Shown here: piece after piece, positions 36,310-46,200 of the stretch
Layout of the letters: every line of letters starts with the position of its first letter
How positions within the stretch are numbered: the stretch's first letter is position 1
Source of the DNA: Bacteroides oleiciplenus YIT 12058
GTDB taxonomy: Bacteria; Bacteroidota; Bacteroidia; Bacteroidales; Bacteroidaceae
Direction: 5' to 3'
Length of the DNA: 64,000 bases
Assembly: GCF_000315485.1 (NCBI RefSeq)
Contig: NZ_JH992941.1
Location: 1,054,001 to 1,118,000 of the forward strand
Program-made: the position numbers and the translations under genes
The notes under the pieces: generated by a model
What the model saw: only the letters and a program-made list of their open reading frames with translations
The model's database searches: none
What the model was told of the DNA's origin: nothing

Positions 36310-38232
36310 ATGAAAATATATAAATCTACAGTAGCAGGTGTCCTTGTCTCACTTTCTATGGTGTTGACAACAGGCTGTAATGATTTCTTAGATAAGTCCC
36401 CGGATGACCAGTTAACCATGGAGATGGTCTTCTCTGATAAAGTAAGAACAGAAGATTGGTTGGCTAGCGTATATTCATCTATACCCAGTCCAATGTGGGG
36501 ATATTTTAAAGAACAAGGATATAATATCATGGGGGATGACATCACTATTCCTCAGGAATGGAGTCCGTTTGGCTGGGCAAATGTGTATGCCTATACGACA
36601 GGGAACTGGAGTCCAATATCAACATGGGATCCATATTATTGGGTAGAACTTCCCAAAAGGATACGCACCGGATTGGTATTTCTGGAAAATGTGAGAGTAA
36701 TTCCGGCTGTTGACTTGACGGAGACTTATGTGAACCAGATGAAAAATGAAGTCAGATTTATGATTGCCTATTACTATTCATTAATGATAGAGATATACGG
36801 ACCTATCCCATTTACCCCCGGGGTTATTTATCCGGTAGACTCACCTGCTTCCGAATTGATGACTCCTCAAGTGCCTTATGATCAGATTGTAGATTGGATT
36901 GATGCAGAATTATTGGATGTGTCTAAGAATTTGCCGGCTGTTTATCCAAGTAATAACGACTGGGGGAGAGCAACTTCAATCATGGCGTTGGCCATTAGAG
37001 CTAAAACATTACTTTACGCTGCAAGTCCGCTATTTAATGGTAACCCAGACTTCAAGGATTGGAAAAACTCGGATGGAGTCAATTTATTCGACCCGGAAGT
37101 AAAGGTTGAAAAATGGCAAAAAGCAGCTAATGCTCATAGAGAGCTAATCGAAGCCGCCGAAGCTGCCGGTTACAGACTGTATTATGAATATAATGCAGAT
37201 GGCACTATTGATCCTTTTATGTCTTATTATAATATGTCATTGAAACGTTTTTCTGATGGAAACAGAGAGATTATTTTCGGTAGACCACAAAACGTTGACC
37301 TTAATTTCTGGCAGGCACATCACTTACCCAAGGGCATTGGAGGTAATGCTGCCATGGGTGTTACTCAAGAACTTGTAGATGCCTTCTATATGGCAAATGG
37401 CAAAATGCCGATTACGGGTTATAATGAAGATGGCTCTCCTATCATCAACCCGGAATCCGGTTATGTAGAAAAAGGATTCTCTTCTGGTGCGGAATTGAGA
37501 CATACGCTATGGCCGGGAGGAGGACCGAGTTCTTTGGCTAATGCGAGTACCGGAATGTATCCGGTTACTATGGAAGGTACTTATAATATGTATTGTAATC
37601 GTGAACCCCGTTTCTATGTTTCCGTTATTTTCAATGAAGCATGGCTAGGAGTTGATAACCGCAGAGTAGAGTATGTGCAGGGTGGAAGAGATACAGACTT
37701 AACTTTTGATTCTCCCCAAAATGGTTATAATGTCAGGAAACGAATTTCTTTGGATGTATTTCCGAGAGATGGCAGGCACAATTATCAACCTGGAATATTA
37801 TATAGAATGGCAGATGCCTATCTGGGGTATGCCGAAGCACTAAATGAATCTTTAGATAGACCAAATGATGAAGTATATAAATACGTAAACTTAATCAGAG
37901 AAAGAGCCGGTATTCCAAATTTGGAAGAGGGTTTAACTCAAGAGCAAATGCGTATTGCAATTCAACAGGAACGTCGTGTGGAATTCAACTGTGAAGGCAT
38001 TCGTTTCCATGACGTCCGTCGTTGGAAACTTGGAGAAAAATATTTTGGCGGTAGACTGTATGGCATGAATCATCGTGGCAGTGTAAAGAGTGATGATGAA
38101 AATAATCCTAATGCCTTCTATAAGAGAACTTACTATAAATCTCGTACTTTCAATAAGAGAATGTATTTATGGCCTGTACCGCAAACTCAGATAGATATAA
38201 ATTCTAAACTGGTGCAGGCTCCCGGATATTAA
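36310..38232 (+). CDS. SusD-like glycan-binding lipoprotein (right arm, second pair)
   Basis: The protein has 640 residues. The lipoprotein signal ends in LTTGC (Cys23), followed by NDFLDKSPDDQ. It has the SusD core (MIAYYYSLMIEIYGPIPF, ALAIRAKTLLYAASPLFNG) and C-terminal NLIRERAGIPNLEEG and ERRVEFNCEGIRFHDVRRWK. Its stop overlaps the next start in a TAATG junction. Confidence 0.95.
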   Translation: MKIYKSTVAGVLVSLSMVLTTGCNDFLDKSPDDQLTMEMVFSDKVRTEDWLASVYSSIPSPMWGYFKEQGYNIMGDDITIPQEWSPFGWANVYAYTTGNWSPISTWDPYYWVELPKRIRTGLVFLENVRVIPAVDLTETYVNQMKNEVRFMIAYYYSLMIEIYGPIPFTPGVIYPVDSPASELMTPQVPYDQIVDWIDAELLDVSKNLPAVYPSNNDWGRATSIMALAIRAKTLLYAASPLFNGNPDFKDWKNSDGVNLFDPEVKVEKWQKAANAHRELIEAAEAAGYRLYYEYNADGTIDPFMSYYNMSLKRFSDGNREIIFGRPQNVDLNFWQAHHLPKGIGGNAAMGVTQELVDAFYMANGKMPITGYNEDGSPIINPESGYVEKGFSSGAELRHTLWPGGGPSSLANASTGMYPVTMEGTYNMYCNREPRFYVSVIFNEAWLGVDNRRVEYVQGGRDTDLTFDSPQNGYNVRKRISLDVFPRDGRHNYQPGILYRMADAYLGYAEALNESLDRPNDEVYKYVNLIRERAGIPNLEEGLTQEQMRIAIQQERRVEFNCEGIRFHDVRRWKLGEKYFGGRLYGMNHRGSVKSDDENNPNAFYKRTYYKSRTFNKRMYLWPVPQTQIDINSKLVQAPGY

Positions 38233-39962
38233 TGAATAATACAATAATGACCATGAAATCAATAACATTCATATTGGGTATCATCATGTTGGCGATTTTT
38301 GCGTTTACATCCTGTACGGATGATAATGACGTATATCCGTCCAACGATAAATTTGTGCGTATCGACCAAACATCACTTTCTATAGTGGTTGGAGAAAAAT
38401 TTAAAGTCACTGCCACTACCGATGAGGCTAATGCTGATTCATATAAACTAACGTGGAGTGTACTAGATACTGATATTGCAACTGCAACAGATGCTGATAA
38501 TAATACTGGTGTCATTACAGCCGTTGCAGCAGGAACTACTGTTATAAAGGTAGAAACTATTGACGGACGATTGGTGTATTTTGCTGACCTCACTGTTAGC
38601 GAAGGAGAACGGTCTGTTAAAGTATTAACAATTGGTAGTGGAATATCCAATGATGCTACTATAAGCTATCTACATGACATCGCTAAGAATGAAGGCCTAC
38701 CTCTAGTCATTGGAAACCTATCTTCTGCCGGTGCTTCTTTGGAAGATCACATGAAAAATATTACTGAAAACCAAGGAGTATACCAATATAACCGTATTGC
38801 CGCTGATGGAGGTTTAAATACGCAAAATAATCAGTTACTGAAAACAGTCATTAAAAGTGAGAATTGGGATTATATTGCAATTGAAGAAGCATTGCCTTTA
38901 TCCGGAAAACTGGAAGGGTATCAGACCTATTTACCGCAGATACTAGAGTATATTAAGGAACAGGCAACTAATCCGGATGTAAAATATATCCTGCATCAGC
39001 CGTGGGCGTATGCGCAGAATGCTCTTGAGGAAGCTTTTGCCGATTACGATAATGATCAAATTCAAATGTTCAATGCTATTGCAAACGCTACATCAAGAGC
39101 TAAAGAATTTGCTCAGATAGATATTACGATTCCTTCCGGAACAGCTATTCAGAATGGGCGTACAAGTTATGTAGCCGAAAGCATCCTTAGGGATAACACT
39201 TATCTGAATATGAACATAGGACGATTCATAACGGCATGCACATGGTTTGAGGCACTTTTTGGCAAAGACCTAACTACAAGTTCTTATAAGTCGGATAATC
39301 TTTCTAATTTTGACACTCATTTAGCTAAAGAGGCTGCCCATAGTGCAATAATTGCCCCCAAGAACATAACAGACCTGATAGATTATAAGGAACAGGGGCC
39401 GAATGAGTTCGTGTTAGAATGTCCTATCTATATTGACTTTGGTCCTATTGAATCTGCTGCTCCATTCAATAATTACAGATTTCCAACAGATGCCATGTTA
39501 GGAAACTTGAAAGATGAGCAAGGAAATGCCACCGCGTTCCAACTTGGGGTAGAGGAAAGATTTACCGGTGTGTTGGAGCGAGGTTTGGAGAATTTGTTAG
39601 GTTTCCCGAAAACAGCTTCGGAAGATATGTTCTTCAGTGATGGAATTACTATTCCTGTAAGTAGCTTCAAGATGAGTTATCTGAATAGAGATCAGAAGTA
39701 TACATTTGTTTTTTATGGACATATAAATGATAGATTAACCGAAACAGAATTTCACATTATTGGAAAGAATGAAGGTGTTGGCTATGTGGTAAACGATGAT
39801 AATTTGAATAGAGTTGCAATAATCCAGGATATTGAGCCAACAGATGAAGGTACAATTACCATAAAACTTCAACCCGGACCTAATAATACTCAATGGGCAA
39901 AATTCTTCGGGGTAAATGCAATGATTATTACTCCAGAGGGGTATGAATTACTATTGCCTTAA
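38232..39962 (+). CDS. Lipoprotein with Big_2 domain and degenerate SGNH (DUF4886) domain; likely surface glycan-binding protein
   Basis: The protein has up to 576 residues; the lipobox FTSC gives Cys28 from this start, or Cys21 from a Met at 38253. A Big_2-type Ig domain (about 35-125) precedes a DUF4886/SGNH-like domain (about 130-375) and a C-terminal beta-sandwich (about 385-576, IYIDFGPIESAAPFNNYRF). In DUF4886 the nucleophile lies in a GNS-type motif; here it reads TIGSGISNDA, with Gly137 at the serine position. The catalytic-His motif of the family, RDGxHL, reads RDNTYL with Tyr324. The esterase centre therefore looks lost. The place after SusD is the usual slot for surface glycan-binding proteins. 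The TAATG overlap with susD at 38230-38234 supports the start used. Confidence 0.75.
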   Translation: MNNTIMTMKSITFILGIIMLAIFAFTSCTDDNDVYPSNDKFVRIDQTSLSIVVGEKFKVTATTDEANADSYKLTWSVLDTDIATATDADNNTGVITAVAAGTTVIKVETIDGRLVYFADLTVSEGERSVKVLTIGSGISNDATISYLHDIAKNEGLPLVIGNLSSAGASLEDHMKNITENQGVYQYNRIAADGGLNTQNNQLLKTVIKSENWDYIAIEEALPLSGKLEGYQTYLPQILEYIKEQATNPDVKYILHQPWAYAQNALEEAFADYDNDQIQMFNAIANATSRAKEFAQIDITIPSGTAIQNGRTSYVAESILRDNTYLNMNIGRFITACTWFEALFGKDLTTSSYKSDNLSNFDTHLAKEAAHSAIIAPKNITDLIDYKEQGPNEFVLECPIYIDFGPIESAAPFNNYRFPTDAMLGNLKDEQGNATAFQLGVEERFTGVLERGLENLLGFPKTASEDMFFSDGITIPVSSFKMSYLNRDQKYTFVFYGHINDRLTETEFHIIGKNEGVGYVVNDDNLNRVAIIQDIEPTDEGTITIKLQPGPNNTQWAKFFGVNAMIITPEGYELLLP

Positions 39963-39989
39963 TTAACGTTCTAAAGAATAGAGATTAAT

Positions 39990-40028
39990 ATGGTGAGTTT
40001 GCCAATCATAAAACGGTAAACTTGCCAT
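39990..40028 (+). other. RNA stem-loop with G-U pairs between the glycan-binding protein and GH172
   Basis: ATGGTGAGTTTGCC (39990-40003) pairs fully with GGTAAACTTGCCAT (40015-40028) if three G-U wobbles are allowed. The wobbles pair only in the plus-strand transcript, so the structure is selected as RNA if it is real. No T-run follows. It may be a processing or attenuation element inside the operon; the remaining gap to 40121 shows no clear promoter. Confidence 0.5.
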
Positions 40029-40121
40029 ATTACCTAAAATTTCAATAGGTATTATAAAAATACTACATCTCTGCAACTTGATAAAATAATATACAACTAA
40101 TTAATCTATTAATGAAAAGTT

Positions 40122-42062
40122 ATGAATACCCTAAAAAATAAATATCTATTTTTATTAGCTCTTGTCCTATTATTCAGTCCTCAAGTAGTGTCTCAGAAAA
40201 CATATAAATGGATAGACGAATTAGAACTATTGAAACGAATAGATAAATTGCCCGAGTATCGCACAGGCTCTTACGTAGAGCAATTTTCAAGCTATGATAG
40301 AACCGGAGGAAATAATGATGGATTTAACGGTACTTATTCATATCTCCGGAAAGAAGGCGATAAACTTGTTATTGCAGAAATGGAAGGCCCTGGAGTTATC
40401 AACCGTATCTGGACTCCTACCCCTACCGATAATATGCTGTATTTCTATTTTGATGGCCAGAAGGAGCCTGGATTAAAAATAAAATTCTCGGACTTGTTTT
40501 CCGGCAAAGTATTTCCATTTACAAAGCCTGTTTGCGGAAATGAAATTGGCGGTTTTTATTGCTATTTTCCAATAACTTATAAAAAGTCATGTAAGGTTAT
40601 TTTTGATGGACCAAAATTGGAGTTTATTCAGATACAATATCGGAATTTACCGGGTGAAAAGGTTGAAACCTATACAGGAAACTTCTCTCAGCAGGATAAA
40701 GATTTGCTTTCCGAAGTAAATAAAGTGTGGGCTGATATATCTCCTAAAATCACTAACTATACAAATGGAAAATCATCCGAAATCAAAACTGAAGAAAAGA
40801 TGTTCACAATTAAACCCGGAGAAGATATTTCTTTCTTTGAAATGAATGAACCAGGCAGAATTATCGGTATGGAGATTGACGGAGGTAATTCATTTGAAGG
40901 TTTACACAAAGATATAATACTTTCCGCCAAATGGGATGACGAAAAAGTAGAGGCAATATATTCTCCAATTGCTGATTTCTTCGGGTATGCTTATGGAAAA
41001 GGAGCCATGCGAAGCATGATAATGGGTAAACAGGGAACTTCCAATTATTGTTATCTCCCGATGCCTTTTGATAAGTCAGCTTCTGTGAAAATGATTTATA
41101 AGAAAAGAAATGAGATACGCCAATCACCTGTCTCTGTAAATGTGAAGGTCTACTATAATAGCAACAAACGTGATGTAAAAGAAGAAGGTAAGTTTTACGC
41201 TGTGTGGCGTAGAGAAAAAACTCCTCTTGGAGAATTCCATAAGTTCACAGAACAGCAAGGGAAAGGGCATTATGTGGGCACCATACATCAGGCACAGGGA
41301 TTACGTTCTGGTATGACCTTGTTTTTCGAAGGAGATGATAGTACTTATGTAGACAAAAAAATGAGACTGCATGGTACTGGTTCCGAAGATTATTATAATG
41401 GTGGCTGGTATGCTGTACTGGACCGTTGGGATAGAGGTAACAGCCTTCCTATTCATGGATGTCTGGACTACTCGCTTCCCATGGCCAGAACAGGAGGTTA
41501 TCGTTTCTTCCTAGCTGATAAAATGTCTTTTGAAAAAGAGATTTATCACGGAATGGAGCACGGAGAAGTAAAAAATAATTTCCCGGTAGATTACATATCA
41601 CTGGCATTCTTTTATGCTGCTCAACCTTTGCAAAGCAGGATGGAACCTTCTAATGAACTTCGGGAAGTGTATCAACCTACGGAACATATATATTTTCCTC
41701 AGCAAATGTTGTTAACTCCTGGTGGAGGTGTACAGATTATAAATGATAGAGGGCTCCGGATGAATACTCAACATGAAGGAACCGTACGTGCTATGTTGAA
41801 TGATGTTCCCGAAGGTAAGTACAGAATCTTAATAAACTATTTCGAGAAGCCCAATGGAGCAGATTTTCAGGTTTGGCAACGCCAGAAACAATTATCAGAT
41901 TGGATATCAACCAAAGGAGATAAGGAAATATCTAAAGATCGGATATATGTAGGAGATATTGAACTGACGGAACAAACTAATTCTATCACATTCCATGTGA
42001 GAAATAATCAGGGTAGCGATCAATTTGAATTAAGTTTAGTCATTCTTGAAAGAATTAAGTAG
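40122..42062 (+). CDS. Large GH172 (DUF2961) enzyme with C-terminal beta domain, fourth copy
   Basis: The protein has 646 residues and a signal peptide (ends near VVSQ). The N-terminal DUF2961 domain (about 30-510) is longer than in the other three copies and carries Glu403 (LFFEGDDST) and Glu422 (GTGSEDYY) at the catalytic positions. A further beta-rich domain follows (about 520-646, MLLTPGGGVQIINDRG), probably a carbohydrate-binding module. The two jelly-rolls are separated by a 90-residue insert (about 180-245). It is followed three bases later by the second GH183 gene, so the two are likely co-translated and work on the same polymer. Confidence 0.82.
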   Translation: MNTLKNKYLFLLALVLLFSPQVVSQKTYKWIDELELLKRIDKLPEYRTGSYVEQFSSYDRTGGNNDGFNGTYSYLRKEGDKLVIAEMEGPGVINRIWTPTPTDNMLYFYFDGQKEPGLKIKFSDLFSGKVFPFTKPVCGNEIGGFYCYFPITYKKSCKVIFDGPKLEFIQIQYRNLPGEKVETYTGNFSQQDKDLLSEVNKVWADISPKITNYTNGKSSEIKTEEKMFTIKPGEDISFFEMNEPGRIIGMEIDGGNSFEGLHKDIILSAKWDDEKVEAIYSPIADFFGYAYGKGAMRSMIMGKQGTSNYCYLPMPFDKSASVKMIYKKRNEIRQSPVSVNVKVYYNSNKRDVKEEGKFYAVWRREKTPLGEFHKFTEQQGKGHYVGTIHQAQGLRSGMTLFFEGDDSTYVDKKMRLHGTGSEDYYNGGWYAVLDRWDRGNSLPIHGCLDYSLPMARTGGYRFFLADKMSFEKEIYHGMEHGEVKNNFPVDYISLAFFYAAQPLQSRMEPSNELREVYQPTEHIYFPQQMLLTPGGGVQIINDRGLRMNTQHEGTVRAMLNDVPEGKYRILINYFEKPNGADFQVWQRQKQLSDWISTKGDKEISKDRIYVGDIELTEQTNSITFHVRNNQGSDQFELSLVILERIK

Positions 42063-42065
42063 AAT

Positions 42066-43232
42066 ATGATTAGATTAGTTGAGATGAAAATTAGATACTG
42101 CTTATTATTCGGCTTTATGCTATGTAATATTGCGGGATATGCCAGTAACGTGAATCTTGATAAGCAAGAAAAAGCAGGTAAAAGAACTCTTAATGCCACT
42201 AATGTACGTATGGTAGCACGTCTTACAGGCACTTCCCTTCCAGGTGAAACCTTATTCAATCCTAATGATACAGGAACTGATTTTGATGTTTATGGAACTG
42301 ATCTGGGATTAATGTGGCATATAGAAGGGAATCGAGTAGGACTTTTTTTCGGTGATACCAGTGGAGAAGGGTTTGTTATTAACAAGAATGGCGGTAATGG
42401 TGCAAACTGGCGTTCTAATGTACTTGCCTTTTCAACAGATACCAATCTTGAAGATGGGCTGAAAATAGATTCTATGCTATTGGATGCTGAAGGAAAGGCC
42501 CGTGAAGTGTGTGATGGTGCCAAAGCAAATCCGGAGGTTTACCAGACTTCAATTCCAACCAGTGCAATTCGTGCAGATAAATTGGATTGTGTCCATTATA
42601 TGAATATTTATGATTGGGGAGCACCACATGGACGTTGGCTTACAAATTACTCATCCCTTTATACTTCTGATGATGATGGTCATACTTGGATACGGCGTAA
42701 AGAGGTTATTTTCTCTTCTGAAAGTCATTTCTCACAGGTAGCCTATGCCAAACGTAATGGCTGGGTTTATATGATTGGTACACAAGCAGGGCGCGGCGAT
42801 GCAGCTTATCTGGCACGTTTTCATGAAAAAGATATATTGAATATGCAGGCATATGAATATTGGAATAGCAATCGTAGTGAATGGGTACGTGGTGATGAAA
42901 CAGCCGCTACACCTATTTTGCGTGGCCCTGTAGGTGAAGCATCTCTAATGTGGCATAAGAAATTTAAGCGCTGGATACTGACATATAATTATGACCCCAA
43001 TCACGATAAAGCTCCATTAACCAAGAAACATGCTATCCTATATTGTGATACAGATGACATCACAAAATGGGGAGCACCTAAAGTATTGGCTACGGCAGAG
43101 AAATATCCTGCCCTTTACTGTGCTTATATGCATCCGCTCAAAGATAACGATGATAAGCTTTGGTTCATCATGTCGATGTGGGGACCTTATAATACCTTTC
43201 TAATGAGTGCTGATTTGGCATTAGATTATTAA
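42066..43232 (+). CDS. DUF4185 / GH183 enzyme, second copy, putative endo-D-arabinanase
   Basis: The protein has 388 residues from this start; an ATG at 42084 (MKIRYCLLFGFMLC) would give a more typical signal peptide and is equally likely. It consists of one DUF4185 domain without the Ig domain of the left-arm protein. Shared motifs are GTDLGLMW, VGLFFGDTSG, NWRSNVLAFS, PTSAIRA, VHYMNIYDW and IMSMWGPYNTFLMS. GH183 members cleave internal alpha-D-arabinofuranosyl bonds of mycobacterial arabinan; that activity is inferred here. Having two GH183 proteins of different build in the two arms suggests different cell locations or chain preferences. Confidence 0.82.
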   Translation: MIRLVEMKIRYCLLFGFMLCNIAGYASNVNLDKQEKAGKRTLNATNVRMVARLTGTSLPGETLFNPNDTGTDFDVYGTDLGLMWHIEGNRVGLFFGDTSGEGFVINKNGGNGANWRSNVLAFSTDTNLEDGLKIDSMLLDAEGKAREVCDGAKANPEVYQTSIPTSAIRADKLDCVHYMNIYDWGAPHGRWLTNYSSLYTSDDDGHTWIRRKEVIFSSESHFSQVAYAKRNGWVYMIGTQAGRGDAAYLARFHEKDILNMQAYEYWNSNRSEWVRGDETAATPILRGPVGEASLMWHKKFKRWILTYNYDPNHDKAPLTKKHAILYCDTDDITKWGAPKVLATAEKYPALYCAYMHPLKDNDDKLWFIMSMWGPYNTFLMSADLALDY

Positions 43233-43293
43233 TTATTAGAAAACAAAGGAGGTACTTCTTTTTATATTAAGATTAATACAAAAATAGTAAATA

Positions 43294-46200
43294 ATGAAAA
43301 TTACAAAAAGATACATAACCGTATTGGCATTTGCTTCACTGTTAGGAAGCAATGCTTATACCCAAGATGCACCACAAAGAGCAAAAGCTTATATGGTGGC
43401 TGATGCGCATTTAGATACACAATGGAATTGGGATATCCAAACTACGATTAAAGAGTATGTGTGGAATACCATTAGTCAGAACCTATTTCTACTAAAACAA
43501 TATCCCGACTATATTTTCAACTTTGAAGGTGGAGTAAAATATGCATGGATGAAAGAGTACTATCCTGCCCAATATGAAGAAATGAAAAAATATATACGGG
43601 AAGGACGTTGGCACGTCAGTGGAGCCAGTTGGGACGCAACGGATGTACTTGTGCCTTCTACGGAATCTGCTATTCGAAATATAATGCTTGGACAAGACTT
43701 CTACCGGAAAGAATTCGGAGTAGAAAGTACGGATATTTTCTTGCCTGACTGTTTTGGTTTTGGTTGGACACTGCCAACTATCGCCTCGCACTGTGGTCTT
43801 ATCGGCTTTTCTTCACAAAAATTAGATTGGCGTACAAACCCATTTTATAAAACAGGTAAGCACCCGTTTACTATTGGGTTGTGGCAAGGAATTGATGGTG
43901 CTTCTGTTATGTTAGCTCATGGTTATGATTATAATCAGCGCTGGAAAGATGAGGATTTATCTAAAAATAGGGAACTTCTGGAGTTGACTACGCGTACTCC
44001 ACTTAATATGGTTTATCGCTATTATGGTACAGGAGATATAGGAGGTTCTCCTACAATAGAATCTGTACGTGCTGTTGAAAAGGGGATAAAAGGGGATGGT
44101 TCACTGGAAATAATAAGTGCAACAAGTGATCAGTTATTCAAAGATTTCTGGCCATATAAGAATCATCTGGAATTACCTGTATTTAATGGAGAACTTTTGA
44201 TGGATGTTCATGGAACAGGCTGTTATACTTCACAAGCTGCCATGAAATTGTATAACCGTCAAAATGAACTTCTGGGAGATGCGGCAGAAAGATCGTCTGT
44301 AGTAGCTGAGTGGCTAAATCAGGCAACATATCCAAGCGAAACGCTCACTGAAGCTTGGAAGCGTTTCATATTTCACCAATTCCATGATGACCTTACCGGA
44401 ACAAGTATACCCCAAGCTTATGAATTCTCATGGAATGATGAGTTTATCTCTCTCAAACAATTCACAAGCATATTGGCATCTTCTGTTGGAGCCGTTGCAA
44501 GAAATATGGATACAAGGGTAAAAGGTATCCCTGTAATATTATACAATGCATTAGGATTTCAGGTTACTGATATTGCAGAAATTGAACTTAATTTACCAAA
44601 TGCTCCTAAAGGTATCACTGTATATGACACTAATGGTAAAAAAGTGGCGGCACAATTACTCTCTTATGCAAACGGGAAAGCTAAGTTTTTGATAGAAGCC
44701 ATTGTACCTGCTACCGGTTATGCTGTATACGATGTTCGTACCTCAGGTCCTGTCAATCATGCTTTAACATCTGCAAGTACCAGTACATTGGAAAATTCTA
44801 TTTATAAAATAACTTTAGATAAAAAAGGAGATATCGTTTCACTGTTTGACAAAAAGAATAATAAAGAGTTGGTGAAGACCGGCAAAACCATCAGATTAGC
44901 TCTTTTCACGCAAAATGAATCATATGCATGGCCTGCCTGGGAAATCTTAAAAGAAACAATAGATAGAAATCCTGTATCAATTACGGAAGATGTAAAAATC
45001 ACATTAGTAGAGAATGGGGAGTTGCGTAAATCTCTTTGCATTGAGAAGCGGCACGGTGAATCGTCATTCAAACAATATATCCGTCTTTATGAAGGAAGTA
45101 GAGCTGATCGTATCGATTTCTATAATGAGATAGACTGGCAATCAACCAATGCTTTATTGAAAGCGGAATTCCCCCTTAATCTGGAAAATCAGGAAGCTAC
45201 TTATGATTTAGGAATAGGAAGTATCAAACGAGGCAATAATACAAAAACTGCTTATGAAGTATATGCGCAATATTGGGCGGACCTGACAGATCAGGACGAG
45301 CATTATGGCGTGTCCATTCTTAACGATAGCAAATATGGTTGGGATAAGCCTGATAATAATACACTACGATTAACTTTATTGCATACACCCGCCACTGATA
45401 AAAATTACGTTTATCAAAACCGACAAGATTATGGATATCATTGTTTTACATATAGTCTGATTGGCCATGTAGGTAATCTGAACAAGGTATCTACGATAAA
45501 GAAGGCTGAACTTTTAAATCAAAAACTGAAAGCTTTCCATACTGATAAGCATAAAGGTATATTAGGAAGGGAGTTTTCTTTTGTTACTTCTGACAATCAA
45601 AATGTGATCATCAAAGCATTAAAAAAGGCAGAAAACTCTGATGAATACATAGTACGTGTATATGAAGTTGGAGGCGAAAAGGCTCAGAGGGCAACTCTCT
45701 CATTTGTTGGTGATATTATCAGTGCCAATGAAGCAGATGGTACAGAAAAGACAATAGGCGAAGCCGATTTTGCCAACAACAAATTATCTGTGAATATAAA
45801 ACCATATTCTGTCAAGACCTTTAAAATTCGTCTGAAACCTTCCGGTCAGCCAACCTATCATGTGCAATATGCTAATTTACCATTGGCATATAATCTTAAA
45901 TGCTCGTCATTTAATGAATTCCGGGGAGAAGCTGATTTTGAATCCGGTTATTCATATGCTGCTGAACTTTTACCTGCATCACTTACTGTGAACCAGATTC
46001 CATTTCAACTTGGAGAGAAAGATGCAGCCAATGGTATGATATGTAAAGGAGACACAATTGATTTACCGTTGGGAAGAAAGTATAATCGTTTGTATTTCAT
46101 AGCTGCTTCCATGGATAGAGACTATTTGGCTACTTTCCGTTGTGGACGTAATAAGACTGAACTTATGATTCCGTCATATTCTGAGTTTATTGGACAATGG

